A stretch of 64,000 nt of DNA from Carposina sasakii. Lineage: Eukaryota > Arthropoda > Insecta > Lepidoptera > Carposinidae. The stretch lies in the NCBI GenBank assembly GCA_014607495.2, contig CP053148.1:11594001-11658000 (forward strand), in the 5' to 3' direction. Both the position numbers and the translations under genes were made by a program. The notes beneath the pieces were generated by a model, which was given only the letters and a program-made list of their open reading frames with translations, had not been told where the DNA came from and did not search any database. Shown in pieces: positions 56,991 to 64,000 of the stretch. Positions within the stretch are counted from its first letter, which is position 1; each line of letters starts with the position of its first letter.

Positions 56991-57737
56991 CTTCAAGGGA
57001 AATCTGATTTACTCTTTGACTTTGATACTCTTTCTACGGATTTACTTGACATAATGGAATGTTTTGTTTGCACGAAATTAAACCATATTGTTGTAAATAG
57101 TATTGCGGGATATACATATTGCCTCGTGATTGCCTCACACTATGATCAGCCATAACAATGATACGGGGCCCGTAACGTGTCGCCCTTCGACACGTTAGGG
57201 GCTTCGTTCGCTTTACGCTTTACTACAGATTTCGTATACATTTCCATGATGCATTTAGCACCATTTATTAGGCACCTTAGGTACTGACATATGAAATCGC
57301 AAATATCTCTAGTTATCCACGAGGTACGGTGCTGATTTTTTTTTCTGTAGATAGACATACCTAATAGTAAGTAATTATTAGTATAAAAAATTACGTGTTG
57401 AAATTGTGTACTTTTCTTTTTAAAAAATATTACCTAAAATTTGATTTTTTTTTAATTATTTAAAGCACCTGCGTATATTTGTAATTAATACTGAAATATG
57501 CGCAATACGATGAAATATGGATTACATTTTTTTGTGTCAAACTCCATTAAAAAAAGTACAATGTATTTTTTTAATTTTTCGACCCACCAAAAACTGGCTA
57601 CTTTAATAATTTTTTTTCTCGGAAACTATCAATAATTCATAGGTAGTTTGTTCTAGCGAATTGTTTCTCTCGTCAAACTACGTCGATATACCCGGAACCC
57701 GGAGCCTACTGGCGGCAAATTTGTAAATCTGCTACTG

Positions 57738-58779
57738 ACCTAGTGTTATTATAAGGTTTATAATAACATGATATATAACTATGCATAAAAGTGCAAAACC
57801 CACCTTTGTCAAAATATCGAGATATATTATAACATAGCCATGGAGGTAATAAAAACACATAGCTTAAAGTTTGAACGTTTAATTACCTTGCAGGGTAATA
57901 TCGCTAATATAAAGTAACAGCAACTAGCATCCTGACCTTATCCTTAGGATTAATCATAGAAATTATGATGTGCGCAATGTAGCACGGGTGGTAATCTTCA
58001 TATTGAGACCGGAAAGATAAGGGAAAGATGATTGTTGATAGCTTACATTAAATATATATATATAATCTAAGTTTGACAGCTTTTTACTCTATGTTGTCTA
58101 AGTGGATAGCAACCATAAACAATTTTGCCGTCCGGCCGGCCTAAGGTTACCATATCTCAGGATTTGTCCTGAGATTTCGGGATATTTAGACTTTTCTCAG
58201 GATTGCGGCCATACGACTAATCATTTTTAAGGAAATCGGCAGCACGAACCTAATTTTGACATAAGATAACGCAAATTCGAAGGCTGGCTATCGAGTTTTA
58301 CGATAGTTTTCTCACTTGAATTTTGTGGTGAGAAAAATACGTAAACATATTTTTTCAATTTTTTACTGTTTACTAAGCCACTTTAATGACTTACCTAATT
58401 TACTTGAGTGTAGTACGTATTTATTTATAATTTTTTATTATCACTTTTCGTCTAGACGACGATCTCCATTATCAATTATCATCGCTATTTAGCTTGGAGA
58501 TTTAGAAATCCTGACACCTTTGATGAATTGCCATTTCCACAATGTAGATAATTGCAAAGAACATTTTTATTCCATGTCAACAAATTTTACACTAGCTTTT
58601 GAGGTTTATCCTGATTATTCATCACAAAAATATTGCCTTCGTTCGAAACGCAGGTTCGTTCAAAAACTAAAACATATTTGACAAAAATAAATAGAATTAT
58701 TAAAAATGCTAGAATAAAAAAGATTTTTAGAAAGCAATAAATTCAACATTAAATTTAACCTTTATTTGTTATTTTACGC

Positions 58780-58780
<1 letters not shown>
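57738..58780. other. AT-rich sequence with a possible hAT end
   Basis: AAGGTTACCATATCTCAGGA, TTTGTCCTGAGATTTCGGGA at 58143-58182 resembles the end of another hAT-like family and contains a CTCAGGA..TCCTGAG hairpin; no partner end was found. Confidence 0.4.

Positions 58781-58781
<1 letters not shown>

Positions 58782-58810
<29 letters not shown>
58782..58810. repeat. (AT)n microsatellite
   Basis: About 14 AT units. Confidence 0.9.
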
Positions 58811-58813
<3 letters not shown>

Positions 58814-59109
58814 ATATTAATAATATTAATTATAACCTTCAACTTTAAAAAACGAAGTTAAATAGCATCATGTTTTAGAACGCATCTTTCGATCCTTTTT
58901 ACTTAGGAGATTCGGAGGGAAAAGCTGGAAGGGTGCGGGTGTAATTTTCTTGTGAAAATCAAAATTAATTTGTAAATGGCTTGCATGTGTAAAGTGATGT
59001 TTTCTGGTAGATAAGTTATATTTTGTTTGCTTGTGATGTGAATTTAGTACGTATGCATGGTTTTATACGCAGGTAAGCCGAGTAAAACTTTAGTCTGAAT
59101 ACCATCTCT
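58811..59109. other. AT-rich sequence
   Basis: No supported feature. Confidence 0.5.
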
Positions 59110-59330
59110 TCATGGGCTCATGTAAGTGCTATTATTTTTAATTTCACTAATTTTACTCTTGTTCTTGAGGATTTTTCCGACGTTTCCATTCATCTTAATT
59201 ATCCATCATAAATCATTTACTAAAGACAATGGCTGTATGGGCTTAGTTCCCCTTGCCTTTCCTTCGCGATCCAGTGGTATCAAGGGCTCGATACGAATAC
59301 GTTACTTCACGTTACTTTCTCGATACAATT
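59110..59330 (+). repeat. segment shared with Helitron interior
   Basis: See 41995-42250. Here it is not bounded by Helitron ends. The 75- and 69-codon frames over it (59126-59353, 59253-59462) overlap in different frames and are not conserved in the other copy. Confidence 0.6.
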
Positions 59331-59529
59331 TTCGTGCTCGCCCCTCAGCTTAAGAATCACCATGTGAGCCACAATCACTTTGAAGGTAATTACAATAGGT
59401 ATATTTTATATGCTTTTCTGTATACGGACTTGCCTACTGCAAAAGTTGTACATACAACGTAAATCTAAAGTGTATGAATAAAAAACTGCAATTTGATTTA
59501 CTTTTCTGTGCTTGTATTGGGTTTCACCA

Positions 59530-59650
59530 GAATACATCAGCTGCATCTGCTATCATGAATGCTGTAAAAGTCAACTTAAGTATTCAGGGACAATCCCTCT
59601 GGTGATGAGCTAGCTACATGTCAATGATCATTTACCCTGCTATGCTAAAA
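59530..59650 (-). repeat. dispersed repeat family D1, 3' part
   Basis: Minus strand: ATTTTAGCATAGCAGGGTAA, ACATGTAGCTAGCTCATCAC, GATGCAGCTGATGTATTCTG, GTGAAACCC. Matches the end of 14635-14812. Confidence 0.55.
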
Positions 59651-59753
59651 TTAGCTGTGATCACCTTGAAGATCCCCCATTTTTGGAAAAAAGCTGAATA
59701 TATAATTTATATAAAAATGTTTAAAGGTTATTTAGGATAAAGGTTATAAATAT

Positions 59754-60190
59754 TTGAACCGGAAGAAATCTCCTGGCTATGACCTAATTACTGTTGAAGT
59801 CCTCCGACATCTTTCACGAAAAGCCATAGTAAAACTTACTAACCTCATCAATGCAACGTTTAGACTTAAACACGTGCCTGATGTATGGAAAGTTACTGAA
59901 GTTATTATGTTGCCAAAGCCCGGAAAACCCCCCCATGAAACTGCATCATATAGACCAATTTCCTTGTTACCCATTCTATTAAAATTATTTGAGAAGTTAT
60001 TTCTAAGACGCTTAAAGCCTATTCTAGAAAAGAGAAACCTGATCCCTAATTATCAATTTAGTTTTAGAAAAAAGCACTCTACTTTTAATCAAGTTCATAG
60101 AATAACTAGTCTAATAATAAAAGCCCTATAAAATAAGGTCTGTTCCACAGTGTTCTTGGACGTAGCGTACGAAGTTTAGAAGGCATAATA
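59754..60190 (+). pseudogene. Jockey-like LINE reverse transcriptase fragment
   Basis: About 125 codons read NRKKSPGYDLITVEVLRHLS.., KLTNLINATFRLKHVPDVWK, VTEVIMLPKPGKPPHETASY, RPISLLPILLKLFEKLFLRR, LKPILEKRNLIPNYQFSFRK, KHSTFNQVHRITSLIIKAL, then TAA at 60129. Beyond it the same frame resumes NKVCSTVFLDVAYEV before decaying. These are the N-terminal blocks of a Jockey-clade RT domain: KSPGxD, ..LPKPGK.., SYRPISLLP, QFGFRxxHST (here QFSF) and FLDVA. The FLDVAxAFD catalytic Asp region breaks off at VAYEV, and YADD, endonuclease and ORF1 are missing. The upstream frame closes with TAG at 59733. A typical ORF2 exceeds 800 residues. Confidence 0.85.
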
Positions 60191-60438
60191 TTGTCAGATT
60201 TAGATGCCAGCAAATTATTAAATCGGCCACATGACGAAAGGGCACAGAGAGAAATGACTAGGCTTTGAAATTTGACGTCTGACAATATAAGCAACATATA
60301 ATTGCACTCTTTCTTCCTGCCCTGTTCCCAATCATTTTACCTCTTCCTCTTACCATAACCATCTTACTTAGGACACGGCTTAACGGAACATATAATTACA
60401 CGACTTAATTTATTATCTTTATTATCTTATTATCTCCA
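60191..60438. other. AT-rich sequence
   Basis: No supported feature beyond the decayed RT. Confidence 0.5.
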
Positions 60439-60500
60439 TCTTCATAAGCCTATTACAGTCCACTACTCTGGACCTAGGCCTCCCCCTGCCATAAGGGGAT
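60439..60500 (-). repeat. RTE LINE 3' end, very short
   Basis: Minus strand: GGGGGAGGCCTAGGTCCAGA, GTAGTGGACTGTAATAGGCT corresponds to the last ~40 bp of the RTE ORF plus stop. It abuts the D3 repeat. Confidence 0.5.
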
Positions 60501-60955
60501 TTTGTTACTAAAAAGTTTCACTATCTGTTTTTCGGCGGCTCCATCATCAGACCCTCGTTTCCTTTATATTATGTGTAGCTGACCAAAATTCTCTATAAAA
60601 ATCTAAAAACGGACTACTCGTGCCTTTTATATTTGAGGATATCCCTAGATTTCTTAGAGATTCCATCATCAGATGTTATGTTTTATATGTAGGTGATCAA
60701 AACGCTCAGTAAAAGTATAAAAACAGACTACATGTGCCTACAATATTCGAGGATTGCCCTCGATTTCTCCAAGATCCCATCATCAGATCCTGATGTGGTG
60801 AATATGGGACCAATCTGGAAGTATACCATGACCAACTATAGAAAAAATTGAAATCGGTTCATAAATGACGGAGTAGTGAGGTAACACACATAAAAAAAAT
60901 AAAAAAACATACAGACGAATTGATAACCTCTCTTTTTGAAGTCGGTTAAAAATGT
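60501..60955 (-). repeat. dispersed repeat family D3 with internal tandem units
   Basis: Minus strand starts TTTTTAACCGACTTCAAAAA, CAATTCGTCTGTATG. CCATCATCAGA at 60541, 60663 and 60777 marks units of about 122 and 114 bp, each with a CTCGAAT / CTCAAAT..GGCAC..AGTCYG sequence. The plus-strand relative at 31019-31360 has fewer units. Confidence 0.65.
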
Positions 60956-61029
60956 AACGGATCGCTGTCTATACATGGAAGATATATGAGAAAAAATCAT
61001 TTATCAACGCAATAGAACCCAAAACGATG

Positions 61030-61244
61030 ATTTTTTGAATTTTTGTCTGTTTGTCTGTGCGTTTGTACACGCTAATCTCAGAAACGGCTGAACCGATTTC
61101 GATTCAGTTTTCAGGAATATATTGTGACAGGTCCCACTTAACATATAGGCTACTTTTTATCCCGGGAAATATTTTTATCCCGGATAATTTCGACATTTTG
61201 TTTTTTCTGAAGTCCACGCGGACGGAGTCGCGGGCGTCCACTAG
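61030..61244 (+). mobile_element. Helitron, 5' end unclear
   Basis: GTCTGTTTGTCTGTGCGTTT, AATCTCAGAAACGGCTGAAC, CTACTTTTTATCCCGGGAAA, then GCGGACGGAGTCGCGGGCGT, CCACTAG and T. It combines a 63804-type front (AATCTCAGAAAC..) with the TTTTTATCCCGG rear of the short subfamily. Confidence 0.65.
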
Positions 61245-61678
61245 TTTCCAATATGTTTATACTAGATTTATTCTAATTTAGTGATACATACGAGTATCTA
61301 TGACATCTAATAATGTGGCAGCAGTACCAAAGGAACCAATACCTTCAACTTCAGCAGCAGGTGGGAATTCATTATTTTATCAAGCAATAACTTTATAATT
61401 CCATACATGTTGTAAGAGTCAAATAAGGATCTTTTATGCAACGAGCTAGAAGCTTATCACTGATCCTATACATTAGGCCCTACTATTATGAGTATGTAAT
61501 TTAAGTATTTGATTTTTATAAAATTTATGTTTGTTTAATTTTATTGGTTGCCAAGCCTATTACATCAAAGTTATGTTTAGCTTCACGTAAAAGATAATGG
61601 GTAGCGACAAATACAAGTATGTTCATACATTTGTTTGTTTCACCAATACAATTTTGATATTTTTATTTTATTCGTAAC
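61245..61678. other. AT-rich sequence
   Basis: No supported feature. Confidence 0.5.
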
Positions 61679-61707
61679 TATGCCTACCCCGTAATAGATA
61701 AAGGCGT

Positions 61708-61739
<32 letters not shown>

Positions 61740-61740
61740 T
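61679..61740 (+). repeat. solo LINE tail (TATG)n
   Basis: TATGCCTACCCCGTAATAGA, TAAAGGCGTGATTATATATA then TGTATGTATGTATGTATGTA; the same junction as other 4194-type tails. Confidence 0.55.
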
Positions 61741-61745
61741 CATAA

Positions 61746-61816
61746 CTAGCGGTCGCCCACGGCTTCGCCCGCGTAAGAGTGCATTACTCCCGTGCGAAGC
61801 CGGGGCGGGTCCCTAG
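61746..61816. mobile_element. 71-bp element with two Helitron-like 3' ends head-to-head
   Basis: CTAGCGGTCGCCCACGGCTT, CGCCCGCG (left, reading outward as a Helitron 3' end), then AAGAGTGCATTACTCC, then GTGCGAAGCCGGGGCGGGTC, CCTAG (right, same type as 6196). Outer flanks are ATAA and TTAT, so the whole reads ATAACTAG..CTAGTTAT. Confidence 0.6.
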
Positions 61817-61910
61817 TTATACATTATAAACCTTCCTCGTGAATCTCTATCTATAAAAAAAACCGCATGAAAATCCATTCCCTAGTAGCAAGCGACTTTG
61901 TTTTATAATA

Positions 61911-62294
61911 CAGGGTGATTTTTGGTCGTCAACGTTCCCGAAAACTACGGAATCTCCTCATCATCACGATCATTTTTCTCCATGGAAGCATACCTGGGAA
62001 GTGTCTGGTTTCCAAAATATTAGGGTCCAAAGTTGAGTAAATAGACTGCGTTTTTCTGCATAAATGCACATAGACGCGCGTAGCAAGATCTTTTCACGAA
62101 AAATAATTAATATCTGTCTATAAAAAAACTAACATAAACACTAGACACTATAAATTTCGCACGACCAAGGAATTTAAAAATTTTTTTCAAAAAAAAAATT
62201 TTTTTTTCCCAGCATTTTTTTTGGCATAAACTTACTTTATTTCCTGTATAGAGTACGTACCCTTCGTTAAAGGTGGCCACAAAAAAACACCCTG
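61911..62294 (+). mobile_element. M1 MITE, copy 6 (best preserved)
   Basis: CAGGGTGATTTTTGGTCGTC.. to ..AAAAACACCCTG, 384 bp, with TA on both sides (61909-61910, 62295-62296). The ends are complementary over CAGGGTG and then diverge. It is the best template for the family consensus. Confidence 0.9.
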
Positions 62295-62309
62295 TATGTA
62301 GTGATAATG

Positions 62310-62451
62310 TTGATTCCAGCAGGCACACTTAAACCTAAACGTAAAATTAGTCTTACCTGTTCTTTTCTCTCAGCCATTTATGTTAAGAACGGAGAGAGAT
62401 AGACCTGACTAAGATTAGGTTTATGTTTGAGTGTGACCGTCAGAATCGACC
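62310..62451. mobile_element. palindromic MITE M4, copy 2
   Basis: TGATTCCAGCAGGCACACTT, AAACCTAAACGTAAAATTAG.. and ..GATTAGGTTTATGTTTGAGT, GTGACCGTCAGAATCGACC are inverted. It is the reverse orientation of 16197-16336 and starts 14 bp after M1 copy 6. Confidence 0.75.
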
Positions 62452-63600
62452 CTTATATCAAATATGTTTCTCTTTTACTAGGTAAGGGTAAAAATCAGTC
62501 TGGTTGAGCTGCACAGGGCCTGTGCAACATGTCAGCAGTGTGAAAATTGTGAAGAAATTTAATGAAGCAAAGCCCAAAAGCATAGTGTACAGAATATTGC
62601 ATAAAAATTTTATATAGGTATCAAAATTAAATCTTTTAATAAATAATATGGTTTTATTTCATAAATATTTTCCTTTATAAATATATATAATAGTACTATA
62701 CTACGAGCAAAATAAATCATAGGCTTTATAAATCTTGATACCTTTGCCTGAATACACAAACGGTTAGTAAAAAACTGTTCGTGTCATCTATCATTTTACC
62801 GGTCACTATGCAATGGGCAGCGACCTTTGTATGGAAGATTGTCGTCTGTACGTCAGTACACTAAGTAGTCTGTGCTTTAAACCCTATCATAGAATTTTAA
62901 CTTTACTTTGTTTATTACAAAGTAAAGTTGTACAAAGTAATGAAAATTAATGCTTATTAAAGACATGTTTTTAACTAAGCTCAATGTATCATGTTATTCC
63001 TTTGCTTCAAAATTTAGAGAATTAAAAATAAAATATGTCATTAGTCTATGGTATATAACAAAGACAAACATGTAAGGTAAGCCCATGTAAGTTGTTTCTG
63101 CAATTATTTTTCGTCTGTCTATTTTAGAAAAACTAGAAATTATGAAAGCAAAATTTTCAGGTATTAATTTGGTAAATAATCAAATAGATTTTGTAAACAC
63201 TAGCCCAGTTTTGGCTGCAATCTGTCAATGTCAAAGTCAATAGGATCGGACAAAGGTAATGACTTTGTCGTACAGCCTTGATATGGTCTTTTTTTATATA
63301 TATTTAATATTATTATAAATTTATTTTTCTTCTAATAATTTAACAATTAATAACTAATGTATATTTTTAATAATTATTTATCTATAATAATTTTACATTT
63401 CTAAACTAATATGTAGGTATTAACATTTATTGACGTGAAACGTCTTTAAAATCGCGCCGACACATACGGGTACCAGGTTTAAAAACTGGACCGTAACGAA
63501 AAGGTCTATATCATCGTACCTTAATAATTAAAAAACTATTGGTCTTAGAAACAAAAATGTGGTGTAAATATTTCACTTATATAGTCAGCTCGCTGTTATG
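62452..63600. other. AT-rich sequence with a hairpin
   Basis: A perfect 12-bp hairpin AACTTTACTTTG / CAAAGTAAAGTT with a 7-nt loop lies at 62899-62929. A very AT-rich run spans 63280-63420. No gene is recognised. Confidence 0.5.
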
Positions 63601-63760
63601 ACATTGAGTTCGTGTCGGGGTCAAGCGGGGGGGCGGGGGAGGGATACTGCGATAACTGTGCGAAACCGGCGCTCGCGCTTGTTTCTATTCAGTGTAACTC
63701 GTGACTCCGACTTTATAGCGTGGTGATTCTTTCGTGTGTTTGTCAAGTTTATTTGAACCG
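63600..63760 (+). promoter_or_regulatory. GC-rich candidate promoter
   Basis: A GC- and CpG-rich stretch (GTGTCGGGGTCAAGCGGGGG, GAAACCGGCGCTCGCGCTTG) replaces the AT-rich background. TATTCAGTGT at 63687 matches the arthropod initiator core TCAGT (A at 63691). No TATA box lies about 30 bp upstream, and the downstream element is not convincing. It could be the start of a gene running off the right edge, with 63690 onward as a first exon; this is inference. Confidence 0.3.
63617..63643 (+). other. G-quadruplex motif
   Basis: GGGG, loop TCAAGC, GGGGGGG, loop C, GGGGG, loop A, GGG: four G-runs with loops of 6, 1 and 1, fitting the standard G4 rule. Confidence 0.8.
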
Positions 63761-63803
63761 ATTGATTTATACAAAAATAAGTGTAATTTGGACAGTATTT
63801 ATA

Positions 63804-64000
63804 TCTATACTAATATTATAAAGCTGAAGAGTTTGTTTGTTTGTTTGTTTGAACGCGCTAATCTCAGGAACTACTGGTCTGATTTGAAAAATTCTTTCAG
63901 TGTTAGATAGCCCATTTACCAAGGAAGGCTACAGTCTATACAACAACCTGCCCGGCTTCGCACGGGTACAACGCCCCCTCACGCGGACGAAGTCGTGGGC
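63804..64000 (+). mobile_element. Helitron, cut by window end
   Basis: TCTATACTAATATTATAAAG, then GTTTGTTTGTTTGTTTG, CGCTAATCTCAGGAACTACT, CCTGCCCGGCTTCGCACGGG, ACGCGGACGAAGTCGTGGGC. A precedes the TC. The last bases are the usual terminal-hairpin region, so the CTAG end should lie just past the window. Confidence 0.75.

Larger units (their letters stand above)
55914..57737 (+). mobile_element. hAT-like element hosting two inner repeats
   Basis: Left end CAGTCCTGGATTTATAAATA, GGCCG and complement of the right end CAGTAGCAGATTTACAAATT, TGCCG match at about 19 of 25 positions. Flanking octamers AGCTAGTG (55906-55913) and ACCTAGTG (57738-57745) agree at 7 of 8, as expected for a hAT 8-bp duplication. 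The subterminal CCTAGGGGCGGCAG and GGCGGCAAATTTG sequences are typical of this lepidopteran element type. Inside lie the palindromic repeat 56190-56392 and the GGTTCCGTAC repeat 56394-56990. A hairpin TAACGTGTCG..CGACACGTTA lies at 57173-57197. No transposase frame remains. Confidence 0.65.

Overview
This window looks like an AT-rich, gene-poor stretch of a lepidopteran (moth or butterfly) nuclear genome. The assignment rests on the repeats. There are Helitron-type elements that start TC and end CTAG, inserted between A and T, with 3' ends of the GCGGACG..GCGGGC kind. There are 5'-truncated RTE-like LINE ends, tRNA-derived SINEs, and many TA-flanked MITEs. I found no intact host protein-coding gene, rRNA or functional tRNA. 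The longest open frame (182 codons, minus strand, 41724-42272) lies inside a Helitron and looks incidental. The few recognisable coding stretches are decayed reverse-transcriptase fragments.

Layout. 1-9.5 kb: a tRNA-derived SINE head, a TIR element with a CpG-rich core (3032-3855), a LINE C-terminus, a SINE-like element with an RTE tail, Helitron pieces, a Tc1/mariner-like MITE (7744-8107), and a palindromic MITE split by a SINE (8732-9247). 9.5-26 kb: mostly unique AT-rich sequence with LINE 3' ends (13102-13435), MITEs at 15563-15866 and 16197-16336, a 64-nt gapless palindrome, a Helitron at 19025-19259 and further MITEs. 26-37 kb: more mariner-like MITE copies, a 741-bp TIR element (31390-32130), a 622-bp fold-back element (32265-32886), a 2.2-kb structure bounded by ~260-bp inverted repeats (34051-36211), and an RTE insertion flanked by 15-bp target-site duplications (36535-36934). 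37-50 kb: a 1.64-kb Helitron carrying about seven diverged tandem repeats (41514-43155), a short Helitron with SINE body beside it, another RTE end and palindromic MITEs. 50-64 kb: a TIR MITE (50105-50523), a 1.8-kb hAT-like element holding two other repeats (55914-57737), a Jockey-like RT pseudogene (59754-60190), the best-preserved mariner-like MITE (61911-62294), and a GC-rich, G-quadruplex-capable, possibly promoter-bearing stretch near 63.6-63.8 kb that is followed by the start of another Helitron.

The recoverable biology is therefore genome dynamics: nested insertions, non-autonomous families with several local copies, and a SINE family sharing its 3' end with an RTE LINE. I see no gene cluster or novel defence or metabolic system. 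If a host gene is present, the likeliest places are introns of a larger gene, or a first exon starting near the right edge.
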